Source of the DNA: Sulfuricurvum sp.
GTDB lineage: Bacteria; Campylobacterota; Campylobacteria; Campylobacterales; Sulfurimonadaceae
NCBI GenBank assembly: GCA_022729835.1
Contig: DZBC01000086.1
Location: forward strand, 1-8,840
Length of the DNA: 8,840 nt
Direction: 5' to 3'
Shown piece after piece: positions 1 through 5,946 of this stretch. How positions within the stretch are numbered: the first letter of the stretch is position 1; the number at the start of each line of letters is the position of its first letter. The notes below the pieces were generated by a model, which was given only the letters and a program-made list of their open reading frames with translations, had not been told where the DNA came from and did not search any database. Made by a program: the position numbers and the translations under genes.

Positions 1-786
1 TTTTTTGAGGTGATGGGCATTATGCGGCGCGAGAAGGTCGATGCGGTGATTAGCGTCGGCGGCTACTCTGCCGCTCCCGCCTCTTTTGGCGCCAAGGTAC
101 TGGGCGTGCCCCTGTATATTCATGAGCAAAATGCCGTAGCCGGACGGCTCAACACCCTGCTGCGTCCCTACGCCAAAGCCTACTTCTGCTCGTATGATGA
201 GCGTAGCCCGCTGAGAGACTACCCTGTGGCAAAGCGCTTTTTTGAGACCGCTCGGGTACGCCAACAGATCGAGACTGTGATCTTTCTAGGTGGTTCTCAA
301 GGGGCGCGTTTTATCAACGATTTGGCGCTTGAGCTAACACCGATACTGCACTCTAGAGGGATTCACATCATTCATCAATGTGGCGAGAATGACTATGAAC
401 GGGTCGCAAAAGAGTATGCCAAACTGGGGATAGAAGCGGAGCTCTACGGCTTTAGCGACGCCTTACATGTACTGATGGCGCGCGCCGATCTGGCTATTGC
501 GCGCGCGGGAGCGAGCACGCTTTGGGAGCTGTGCGCCAATGGCCTGTGCGCTTTTTTTATCCCGTATCCGCACGCGGCGGGCGATCATCAATACTACAAT
601 GCAGAGTTTTTGCGCACCAAAGGGCTGGGCTGGATGCAGCGCCAAGAAGACATCCATACGGCATCGCTTGTGGGCCTACTGGATGAGTCACTCGAAGAGC
701 GAAGCCGCGCCCTTATGGAGATGGTAAGTCCTGATGGTGCGCAACAGATAGTCGCCTATATCGCCAAAAGCACAAAAAGAGGATAG
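1..786 (+). CDS. murG: MurG, lipid II-forming GlcNAc transferase (5'-truncated by window)
   Basis: Transfers GlcNAc from UDP-GlcNAc to lipid I, giving lipid II, at the cytoplasmic face of the inner membrane. The frame is open from base 1, so this is a partial gene: 261 residues are visible against about 350 for the family, and roughly the first 80-90 are missing. Visible motifs, numbered from base 1: GGYSAAP (20-26) and HEQNAVAGRLN (41-51) from the N-terminal acceptor domain; LGGSQGA (96-102), the nucleotide-binding glycine loop at the start of the C-terminal domain; RAGASTLWEL (168-177), whose Glu176 fits the UDP-ribose contact; and PYPHAAGDHQ (188-197), the PxxxxxDxQ-type donor loop. Any ATG inside the window is internal, not the true start. 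The gene carries one TACATGTA palindrome, read as Leu-His-Val in a variable part of the protein. Upstream neighbours, probably other envelope or division genes, lie outside the window. Confidence 0.96.
   Translation, partial: FFEVMGIMRREKVDAVISVGGYSAAPASFGAKVLGVPLYIHEQNAVAGRLNTLLRPYAKAYFCSYDERSPLRDYPVAKRFFETARVRQQIETVIFLGGSQGARFINDLALELTPILHSRGIHIIHQCGENDYERVAKEYAKLGIEAELYGFSDALHVLMARADLAIARAGASTLWELCANGLCAFFIPYPHAAGDHQYYNAEFLRTKGLGWMQRQEDIHTASLVGLLDESLEERSRALMEMVSPDGAQQIVAYIAKSTKRG
464..471. repeat. TACATGTA iterated palindrome, copy 1
   Basis: Perfect 8-bp palindrome inside murG, read TTA CAT GTA (Leu-His-Val), with local context CCTTACATGTACTG. It is one of 12 copies in the window. Confidence 0.85.
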
Positions 787-853
787 CCCTACTCCTTTAA
801 GTCCCCTTACGCTACCATCAACTTCGATGTAAATTTCACAAGAGGAGTTCGTC

Positions 854-1369
854 ATGGCTAAACGTGGTAATTCAATCATTAGAGGTATCGAGGTTTCTCA
901 GATCATAACGTTGCTGAACAAGGCCTACGCGGATGAGTGGCTGGCCTACTACCAGTACTTCATCGAAGCCAAGGTGATCAAAGGGCTGATGAAAGATGCG
1001 GTGATCGCCGAGCTGACCCTGCACGCCGCCGATGAGCTGCGCCATGCGACGATGGTGAGCGATCGGATCGTGCAGCTTGGCGGTACGCCCTTGCTCAGCC
1101 CGCAGGAGTGGTATGCGCATACCAATTGCGGTTACGATGCGCCCAATGACTTCGATGTGGTGGCGATTTTGCATGATGCGATCAAAGGGGAGCAGTGCGC
1201 GATCAGTACCTACTCCTCCATCGCCGATCTACTCAAAGACAAGGATATTGTCACCTACAATATGGTGTCACAAATTCTTGCCGATGAGGTTGAACACGAA
1301 GAGGATCTGCAATCCTTACATGATGATATCGCGGAGTTTGTCGAAAGCCTTAAAGGGAGCCTCAAATGA
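854..1369 (+). CDS. Ferritin-like di-iron protein (bacterioferritin / Dps-like family)
   Basis: A 171-residue four-helix ferritin-like protein, probably cytoplasmic, for iron oxidation and storage or peroxide protection. A bacterioferritin-type di-iron site is complete: E28, then E61 with H64 (ExxH) 33 residues later, E113, and E145 with H148 (ExxH). Family-style helices surround these, for example EWLAYYQYFIEAK and HAADELRHA. Two cysteines, C92 (TNCGY) and C115 (GEQCA), lie near the third ligand; a similarly placed pair is known in Dps-like 'thioferritins' (DPSL), so this may be that subtype rather than true Bfr. I see no axial haem Met in the usual place, but haem binding cannot be excluded. 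The start is well supported: AGAGGAG at 841-847 lies 6 nt before ATG. The 67-nt gap from murG shows no convincing promoter or Fur box, so read-through from murG is possible. No palindrome copy lies in this gene, only a near-match, TTACATGATG. Confidence 0.9.
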   Translation: MAKRGNSIIRGIEVSQIITLLNKAYADEWLAYYQYFIEAKVIKGLMKDAVIAELTLHAADELRHATMVSDRIVQLGGTPLLSPQEWYAHTNCGYDAPNDFDVVAILHDAIKGEQCAISTYSSIADLLKDKDIVTYNMVSQILADEVEHEEDLQSLHDDIAEFVESLKGSLK

Positions 1370-1399
1370 CGTCGTATTAAACCTACCATTGCAATAAAT

Positions 1400-1438
1400 C
1401 CGGCAACGAAGCCGGGACATCACGGTCGCTTAGCCGTG
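1400..1438. other. Tandem small stem-loops between ferritin gene and dedA
   Basis: Two adjacent inverted repeats lie in the intergenic stretch. CCGGC at 1400-1404 pairs with GCCGG at 1411-1415 across a 6-nt loop, and CACGG at 1421-1425 pairs with CCGTG at 1434-1438 across an 8-nt loop. Neither is followed by a T-run on either strand, so they do not make a standard intrinsic terminator. They may end the ferritin transcript by another route or mark the far upstream edge of the dedA promoter. Functional assignment is speculative. Confidence 0.35.
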
Positions 1439-1441
1439 CTT

Positions 1442-1456
1442 GGTTATAATGCGCCA
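1442..1456 (+). promoter_or_regulatory. Putative sigma-70 promoter of dedA (-10 TATAAT)
   Basis: A perfect TATAAT at 1445-1450 lies 27 nt before the dedA start, which would put transcription start at about 1457. No good -35 hexamer is present at the usual distance; weak -35 elements are typical of Campylobacterota promoters. The palindrome copy at 1460-1467 would fall at the very start of the transcript. Confidence 0.55.
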
Positions 1457-1459
1457 TCT

Positions 1460-1467
1460 TACATGTA
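1460..1467. repeat. TACATGTA iterated palindrome, copy 2 (dedA 5' leader)
   Basis: This is the only non-coding copy, and it extends to the perfect 10-mer TTACATGTAA at 1459-1468. It sits just after the TATAAT box, and its right end merges with the AAGGG Shine-Dalgarno (1467-1471) of dedA, so a protein or methyl group here could affect dedA expression. Confidence 0.85.
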
Positions 1468-1476
1468 AGGGTTCAC

Positions 1477-2085
1477 ATGCTTGCACAGATGGCGCAGTGG
1501 TTGGTGGATACGATCTTTGATTTGGGGTATTGGGGCATCTTTTTGCTCATGACCATCGAGAGTTCGTTCATTCCGTTTCCGAGTGAAGTGGTGTTGATTC
1601 CGGCTGGATATCTGGTGAGCAAGGGTGAGATGAACGGCATCTTGGTGATGTTTGCAGCCATTACCGGATCGCTATCAGGCGCTTTTATCAACTACTTTGG
1701 GGCACTTTGGATTGGGCGGCGCTTGCTGGAGCGCTATGGGCGTTATGTGCTGATCAAGCCCGAAACCCTGCACAAAATGGACGTTTTTTTTCGCGATCAC
1801 GGCCCTATCTCTACCTTCACAGGACGTCTTATTCCTGCAGTGCGTCAACTTATCTCCATCCCTGCGGGCTTATCCAAGATGGATTTGCGTCTCTTTTCGC
1901 TCTACACGGCGCTTGGAGCGGGTATCTGGAGCTTGATTCTGGTGGTGCTGGGGTATGTGATGGGCGAAAATGAAGCGCTCATCAAAGCGTACTTACCGCA
2001 GATTACTTTAGGCGCGGTTGCTGTGGCGGTATTGCTTGTTGCGGTTTACATGTACCGCCACCGACGAAAGAGCAAACAGAGCTAG
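1477..2085 (+). CDS. DedA-family (VTT/SNARE-associated) membrane protein
   Basis: A 202-residue inner-membrane protein. DedA-family members act in undecaprenyl-phosphate recycling (lipid carrier flipping) and membrane homeostasis. Signatures: the acidic motif ESSFIPFPSE (28-37; E28 and E37) at the first re-entrant segment, a Gly/Ser-rich helix at about 50-75, and the basic motif TGRLIPAVRQLISIPAG (about 115-131; R117, P120, R123), which marks the second re-entrant segment. Hydrophobic spans follow at about 140-160 and 170-193, then a basic tail, YRHRRKSKQS. The length matches the family (about 200). The start at 1477 is chosen because AAGGG (1467-1471) lies 5 nt upstream. A T8 run at 1784-1791 lies within the coding sequence. 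The 3' end carries palindrome copy 3 (Tyr-Met-Tyr). The stop overlaps the stop of the convergent SET gene. With murG nearby, an envelope role is plausible, but the genes are not obviously one operon. Confidence 0.93.
   Translation: MLAQMAQWLVDTIFDLGYWGIFLLMTIESSFIPFPSEVVLIPAGYLVSKGEMNGILVMFAAITGSLSGAFINYFGALWIGRRLLERYGRYVLIKPETLHKMDVFFRDHGPISTFTGRLIPAVRQLISIPAGLSKMDLRLFSLYTALGAGIWSLILVVLGYVMGENEALIKAYLPQITLGAVAVAVLLVAVYMYRHRRKSKQS
2047..2054. repeat. TACATGTA iterated palindrome, copy 3
   Basis: Lies at the 3' end of dedA, read TAC ATG TAC (Tyr-Met-Tyr), at the junction of the last membrane helix and the basic tail. The next copy is 1.65 kb away, the largest gap in the series; that gap holds the minus-strand operon. 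Confidence 0.85.
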
Positions 2086-2549
2086 AACGCGTATTTGCGC
2101 TGAAGGTAGCGCAGGCTATAAGGCAGTAGCTTTTGGCGCTGCGCGGGTTCAAGGGTGCCAAAAGATCGGATCGTTTTGCGACACTCCGGGCTTTGGCAGT
2201 GACACTTCATATCGAAGAGCCCATCATCAATCGAGGTGCTGTAGTCCCATGTCAGCTCCTCTCCCCTAGCGATATCACGGTGGTTGATCAGTACCGCTTC
2301 CCCCTCAAAAAAGGAGAGGTTCGGTGTGCAGGCATGGTTAAGAAAGCAGGTTGGGTCGCTCTCGTCAGCTTCTCTGGTGCCCAAAAAAAGCGCCTCATCA
2401 ATCTGAAAAGCGTAGTAAGCGTCATCCATCTCATGTAGCGCGATCTCTTCACCGCTGCGCATATCGATATGGAGTGAGCTTTTGGGAATCGGTTCTAGTG
2501 CGATGACGCGTCGATAACCGCCCTCATCTGAGATGGCGAGTCGTCGCAT
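2082..2549 (-). CDS. Small SET-domain protein (putative lysine methyltransferase)
   Basis: A 155-residue protein that is essentially one SET domain plus a post-SET cysteine cluster. Visible motifs: FLNHACTPNLSF (69-80; N71, H72, C74, N77), matching the NHxCxPN motif that forms the AdoMet pocket and pseudoknot; GEELTWDY (96-103), with the catalytic-type Tyr103; and CHCQSPEC (116-123), a CxCx4C post-SET zinc ligand set with C74 as a possible fourth ligand. The N-terminal GxG AdoMet loop of classical SET domains is not recognisable (EGGYRRVIALEPI instead). The fold is therefore clear, but activity is not proven, and the substrate is unknown (possibly a ribosomal or nucleoid protein). Its ATG overlaps the chorismate mutase stop by one base (TAATG), so it is probably translationally coupled. 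Its TAG stop is shared with that of convergent dedA. Confidence 0.85.
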   Translation of the reverse strand: MRRLAISDEGGYRRVIALEPIPKSSLHIDMRSGEEIALHEMDDAYYAFQIDEALFLGTREADESDPTCFLNHACTPNLSFFEGEAVLINHRDIARGEELTWDYSTSIDDGLFDMKCHCQSPECRKTIRSFGTLEPAQRQKLLPYSLRYLQRKYAF

Positions 2550-2842
2550 TAAAAGCCCTTGATATTGCGAAACTGTGCGATTTCCGCTTCGACCATCTCG
2601 TAGATCATAATTTCGTAGATCTGAGCAACCATATGTGGATTCAGCCCAAGAGTGAGGGCTTTGTGGCGGACACGCTCAAGCACGTATTCCATGCGATCTG
2701 GCGCTTTGATCTCATCGACACTCTGCTTGAAGTGCGCAGCTTGCTTGACGTAGTTATTGCGCAACGCCATCAGCTCGACGATTTGGGCGTCGATGGCATC
2801 GACTTCATTACGAACCTCTTCAAGGGTTTGACACGCTTTCAT
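2549..2842 (-). CDS. Chorismate mutase, AroQ class (PchB-like)
   Basis: A 97-residue all-helical AroQ-fold protein, probably converting chorismate to prephenate for Phe/Tyr synthesis. Active-site positions fit the family: R11 (EEVRNEVDAIDAQIVELM), R28 (ALRNNYV), K39 (HFKQS) and the loop residues D49/R50 (IKAPDRMEYVLERV). The spacing of this loop resembles isochorismate-pyruvate lyase PchB (IPAPER). At the position equivalent to E. coli CM Gln88 / PchB Gln90, the residue appears to be Glu87 (EMVEAEIAQFR), as in acid-favouring fungal mutases; this alignment is by eye. It is free-standing rather than fused to prephenate dehydratase. A strong Shine-Dalgarno, GAAGGAG (complement of 2849-2855), lies 6 nt before ATG. 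It is the first gene of a two-gene operon with the SET protein, divergent from alaS. Lyase activity is a less likely alternative, since no siderophore or salicylate genes are visible. Confidence 0.9.
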   Translation of the reverse strand: MKACQTLEEVRNEVDAIDAQIVELMALRNNYVKQAAHFKQSVDEIKAPDRMEYVLERVRHKALTLGLNPHMVAQIYEIMIYEMVEAEIAQFRNIKGF

Positions 2843-2870
2843 GCTACGCTCCTTCGGCCATTTTTACGCC

Positions 2871-2876
2871 ATTATA
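2871..2876 (-). promoter_or_regulatory. Putative -10 box of chorismate mutase-SET operon
   Basis: Read on the minus strand, this is a perfect TATAAT, 28 nt upstream of the chorismate mutase ATG and just before its Shine-Dalgarno. There is no good -35 at 17 nt; a TTGAGC lies about 20 nt upstream. It overlaps the region upstream of the alaS promoter, so the two promoters are back to back. Confidence 0.55.
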
Positions 2877-2886
2877 ACACTACGTT

Positions 2887-2895
2887 TGCTATACT
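2887..2895 (+). promoter_or_regulatory. Putative extended -10 promoter of alaS operon
   Basis: TGCTATACT fits the extended -10 form TGnTATAnT. It lies 31 nt before the alaS ATG, with transcription start expected near 2902. No strong -35 is present. The predicted start falls just before the 12-bp palindrome at 2907-2918. Confidence 0.5.
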
Positions 2896-2906
2896 CGCTC
2901 AATTTT

Positions 2907-2918
2907 TTTCACGTGAAA
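2907..2918. promoter_or_regulatory. 12-bp perfect palindrome TTTCACGTGAAA in alaS leader
   Basis: A perfect inverted repeat lies between the extended -10 and the alaS start codon, at about +6 to +17 of the predicted transcript. Its position suits an operator or leader regulatory site. It also places GAAAGAG (2915-2921), the weak Shine-Dalgarno of alaS, partly inside the right half. The binding protein is unknown, and the sequence differs from the TACATGTA series. Confidence 0.4.
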
Positions 2919-2926
2919 GAGTCATT

Positions 2927-5476
2927 ATGGACGTTCGAGAAGCTTTTTTAAAATTTTTTGAATCCAAAGGCCATGCGCGCACGCCAAGCAGCCCTTTGGT
3001 GCCCGAAGACGCGACGCTATTGTTTACCAACGCGGGGATGGTTCCTTTTAAGTCGGTTTTCACCGGTGAGGTGCCTGTTCCTGCCAACCCCAGAGCTGTG
3101 TCGTGCCAAACCTGTTTGCGCGCCGGCGGCAAGCACAACGACCTTGAAAACGTCGGCCACACGGCGCGTCACCACACTTTTTTTGAGATGCTGGGCAACT
3201 TTAGCTTTGGGGACTACTTCAAGGAAGAGGCGATTGCTTATGCGTGGGAGTTCGTGACCGAGGTATTGAAGCTGCCCAAAGAGAAGCTTTGGGTGACGGT
3301 GCATGAGAGTGATGATGAAGCAGAGCTGATCTGGATGAAGCATATCGACAAGAGCCGCATTATGCGTCTGGGCGATAAAGACAACTTCTGGCAGATGGGC
3401 GATACGGGTCCGTGCGGTCCGTGTTCGGAGATCTTCGTCGATCAGGGCGCGGAGCACTTTAGCGGCCCTGAAGATTATATGGGCGGAGACGGGGATCGCT
3501 TTTTGGAGATCTGGAATCTGGTCTTTATGCAGTATGAGCGCTCCAAAGACGGCACCCTCACCCCGCTGCCCAAGCCCTCTATCGATACCGGAATGGGGCT
3601 GGAGCGGGTGAGTGCGGTGCTTGAAGGTGAGACGAGCAACTACGGTTCCAGCCTCTTTATGCCCATTATCCGCAAGGTTGAAGCACTGATCGGCAAGCCT
3701 TACATGTATGAGGGCGGCGCGTCGTACCGCGTCATTGCCGATCATATCCGCACCGTTACCTTTTTGCTCGCTCAAGGGGTGAATTTCTCTAACGAAGGGC
3801 GCGGTTATGTACTGCGCCGCATCCTGCGCCGCGCGGTACGCCATGGCTATCTGCTGGGCTTTGAAGCGCCTTTTATGTACAGCATGGTCTCTATCGTCGT
3901 CGCGCAGATGGGGGGAGCTTATCCGTACCTACGCGAGCGCGAAGCTGCGGTGGCAGAGCTCATTGAGCTTGAAGAGAAGGGCTTTTACCGTACCATTGCT
4001 TCGGGGATCGCGCTTTTTAACGAAGAGCTTGCACAAACGCAGGGCGTCTTTAGCGGCGAAGCGGCTTTTAAGCTGTACGACACGTTTGGCTTTCCGCTTG
4101 ACCTCACCGAAGATATGCTGCGCGAAAAAGGCATGACGCTGGATTTTGAGGGCTTTGAAGTGTTGATGAAACAGCAACGCCAACGCGCCAAAGCGGCATG
4201 GAAGGGCAGCGGTGACGCGCATGTCGATGGGGATTTTAAGGCTTTGCTGGAGCGTTTTGGCGTCAACACGTTTGTAGGGTATCAAAGTCTCTCTGCACAG
4301 GGCAAGGTGCTTTCCCTTTTGGGCGAGGATTTTGGCTTGGTTGATGAGCTGCATGCACGTCAAAAAGGGTGGGTGCTACTCGAGCGCACCCCGTTTTATG
4401 CCGAGAGCGGCGGACAGTGCGGCGATATCGGTGTGATCGAGGGCTTTGCTACGGTACTTGATACCCGCAAGTTTCACGGCCTCAATCTCGCACACATCGA
4501 GACCACGCACACCCTCAAAACAAGCGTTACTGTGATCTGCAAAGTCGATCCGCTGCGCGCCGAAATCGCCAAGCACCACAGCGCTACCCACCTACTGCAC
4601 GCCGCACTTTATGAGATGCTGGGCGCTCATGTCACGCAAGCGGGCTCTTTGGTCGAATCAAACCGCTTGCGCTTTGACTTTTCACATCCCAAAGCAATGA
4701 GCCGCGAAGAGATTTTGGCGGTCGAGGAGTGGGTGAATTACCGCATCGAACACGCGATCGCAGGCGAAACCCAAGAGCTGCCCATAGAAGAGGCCAAAAA
4801 GAGCGGCGCCAAGGCGCTCTTTGGCGAAAAGTACGGCGATACGGTGCGTGTGGTACGTTTTGGTGAGGATTCGGTCGAATTTTGCGGCGGTATCCATGTC
4901 GAGAATACGGCCTCTATCGGAATGTTTGTGATCACCAAAGAGAGCGGCGTAAGCGCGGGCGTGCGCCGCATCGAGGCGGTGTGCGGCAACGCGGCGTATA
5001 ACCTCTTCAAACAGCAGCGCCATACCCTAGAGGATCTCGAGGAATCGGTCAAGAACCGCGATATTTTAGCCGGGATTGAGCGGCTTAAAGAGCAGGTGAA
5101 AATCCTCAAATCAGAACTCTCCGCCGCGCAAAGCGCCGCCAAAGAGGAGTTACATGTAACCATGGTCGGCGGCGTCGCGGTTGTGGTGGCAGAGATTGGC
5201 TCAGGCGATATCAAAGAGCGCATCGATGAGATCAAAAACGCTCACAACGCCGTGGCCGCCATGCTCTTTATGGTCAAAGACGATAAAGTAATGCTGGCCG
5301 CCGGCGCCAAAAATTGCGCTATCAAAGCAGGCGAGTGGATCAAACAGATCGCGCCCGTCGTGGGCGGTGGTGGCGGCGGAAGGCCGGATTTCGCGCAAGC
5401 GGGCGGTAAGGATGCAAGCAAGATCGATGAGGCCAAAGCCTCAGCGCTTGCATACGTAACGGAGCAGCTTTCATGA
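2927..5476 (+). CDS. alaS: Alanyl-tRNA synthetase
   Basis: Charges tRNA-Ala with alanine and edits mischarged Ser/Gly. It is 849 residues, near the usual 850-880. The start is the ATG giving MDVREAFLKFFESKGH, the canonical AlaS N-terminus; the frame is open much further upstream, but that part overlaps the chorismate mutase gene and is not AlaS-like. The class II core shows SSPLVPEDATLLFTNAGMVPFK (21-42), GKHNDLENVG (68-77), ARHHTFFEMLGNFSFGDYF (80-98, motif 2) and GMGLERV (222-228, motif 3). The editing domain carries HxxxH (H551, H555) and CGGIH (C653, H657), the zinc-binding quartet. A coiled-coil linker follows at about 700-745, then the C-Ala domain with a glycine-rich GGGGGGRPDFAQAGGK segment (about 814-829). 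No truncation is seen. Two palindrome copies lie in poorly conserved stretches. It is the first gene of a tightly packed operon. Confidence 0.98.
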   Translation: MDVREAFLKFFESKGHARTPSSPLVPEDATLLFTNAGMVPFKSVFTGEVPVPANPRAVSCQTCLRAGGKHNDLENVGHTARHHTFFEMLGNFSFGDYFKEEAIAYAWEFVTEVLKLPKEKLWVTVHESDDEAELIWMKHIDKSRIMRLGDKDNFWQMGDTGPCGPCSEIFVDQGAEHFSGPEDYMGGDGDRFLEIWNLVFMQYERSKDGTLTPLPKPSIDTGMGLERVSAVLEGETSNYGSSLFMPIIRKVEALIGKPYMYEGGASYRVIADHIRTVTFLLAQGVNFSNEGRGYVLRRILRRAVRHGYLLGFEAPFMYSMVSIVVAQMGGAYPYLREREAAVAELIELEEKGFYRTIASGIALFNEELAQTQGVFSGEAAFKLYDTFGFPLDLTEDMLREKGMTLDFEGFEVLMKQQRQRAKAAWKGSGDAHVDGDFKALLERFGVNTFVGYQSLSAQGKVLSLLGEDFGLVDELHARQKGWVLLERTPFYAESGGQCGDIGVIEGFATVLDTRKFHGLNLAHIETTHTLKTSVTVICKVDPLRAEIAKHHSATHLLHAALYEMLGAHVTQAGSLVESNRLRFDFSHPKAMSREEILAVEEWVNYRIEHAIAGETQELPIEEAKKSGAKALFGEKYGDTVRVVRFGEDSVEFCGGIHVENTASIGMFVITKESGVSAGVRRIEAVCGNAAYNLFKQQRHTLEDLEESVKNRDILAGIERLKEQVKILKSELSAAQSAAKEELHVTMVGGVAVVVAEIGSGDIKERIDEIKNAHNAVAAMLFMVKDDKVMLAAGAKNCAIKAGEWIKQIAPVVGGGGGGRPDFAQAGGKDASKIDEAKASALAYVTEQLS
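3701..3708. repeat. TACATGTA iterated palindrome, copy 4
   Basis: Lies in alaS, read TAC ATG TAT (Tyr-Met-Tyr), just before the conserved RVIADHIR block in a segment that I expect to be variable between species. Confidence 0.85.
5151..5158. repeat. TACATGTA iterated palindrome, copy 5 (extended to 12 bp)
   Basis: Lies in alaS, read TTA CAT GTA (Leu-His-Val), in the linker between the coiled coil and C-Ala. The symmetry extends to GTTACATGTAAC at 5149-5160. Confidence 0.85.
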
Positions 5477-5946
5477 GTGATTTTTTTGCCGCGTATCAAG
5501 CTCCGATTATCTTTTTACATGTACTCAGTGCCGTTGTCTGGGTTGGCGGGATGATCGCCATTCGCTTTGCTGCGCACTATAGCTTTGCTCAGCTAGAAAC
5601 ACCTTTGAAGCTTGCCCGTACGGCGCATACTTTGCGCAACCTCTTTGCCATCGTTGTGCCTTTTGTGCTGATTTTGCTCATCACAGCGCTCATAATGGCG
5701 ATCGCTATGGGCTTACACCACGGTGAACTGAAGCTGCTCGCCTTTGCCAAAGAGGGAATCTGGACCGTGATGGCACTCAATCTAGGCGCGATGATACTGC
5801 GACGCAACCAAGCGCAGCGATTTATTGACACGCTCGATTTTGCCGCAGCCGCTGCGCTGCTGGGGCCTATCGGTCGGGTGATGGTGCCGGTCAATATTGC
5901 ACTGGGTGTGGTGGCCATCTATTTGGGTGTGATGCTCGGTCATTGA
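5473..5946 (+). CDS. Four-helix inner-membrane protein, function unknown (CopD-like)
   Basis: A 157-residue integral membrane protein with four predicted helices: about 10-33, 57-81, 93-110 and 128-154. The first helix contains FLHVLSAVVWVGGM (14-27), a His followed by a WVGG turn typical of CopD-like and related haem- or copper-associated small membrane proteins. Further histidines are H35, H52, H82 and H83, and they could serve as metal or haem ligands, but no specific family can be fixed by eye. It starts at ATG 5473, overlapping the alaS stop by 4 nt (ATGA), so translation is probably coupled. Its TGA overlaps the maf start by 1 nt. A T7 run lies near the 5' end. Palindrome copy 6 encodes Leu15-His16-Val17, including the first-helix histidine. 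The position in an alaS-maf operon says little about role. Confidence 0.85.
   Translation: MSDFFAAYQAPIIFLHVLSAVVWVGGMIAIRFAAHYSFAQLETPLKLARTAHTLRNLFAIVVPFVLILLITALIMAIAMGLHHGELKLLAFAKEGIWTVMALNLGAMILRRNQAQRFIDTLDFAAAAALLGPIGRVMVPVNIALGVVAIYLGVMLGH
5516..5523. repeat. TACATGTA iterated palindrome, copy 6
   Basis: Lies in the membrane-protein gene 43 nt after its start, read TTA CAT GTA (Leu-His-Val). The encoded His16 is the histidine that is characteristic of this membrane family's first helix, so here motif and protein constraint coincide. Confidence 0.85.

Noticed and set aside
787..853. Fur box or strong promoter ahead of the ferritin gene
   Set aside because: No sequence close to a Fur consensus and no convincing -10/-35 pair was seen in the 67-nt gap.
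1316..1325. TTACATGATG in the ferritin gene as a decayed palindrome copy
   Set aside because: Only the left half matches; not counted in the series.
1400..1438. Intrinsic terminator after the ferritin gene
   Set aside because: Stem-loops exist but no T-run follows on either strand, so it is recorded only as stem-loops.
1473..1480. TCACATGC at the dedA start codon as another copy
   Set aside because: It lacks the T and A flanks and the symmetric GTA half.
1784..1791. T8 tract in dedA, plus T6-T7 runs near 2903, 3178 and 5481, as possible phase-variation tracts
   Set aside because: They are shorter than typical phase-variable homopolymers, lie in housekeeping genes or leaders, and all frames are intact.
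2633..2926. Extended upstream start for alaS
   Set aside because: The frame is open here but lies antisense to the chorismate mutase gene; the AlaS N-terminus (MDVREAFLKFF) and promoter place the start at 2927.
3017..3844. 275-codon open frame on the minus strand inside alaS
   Set aside because: It lies wholly antisense to a highly conserved AlaS catalytic domain, and its translation resembles no family; it is a shadow frame of GC-rich coding DNA.
4754..4761. GCGATCGC (cyanobacterial HIP1 sequence)
   Set aside because: I noticed only this one copy, which is unremarkable at this GC content; it does not indicate HIP1.
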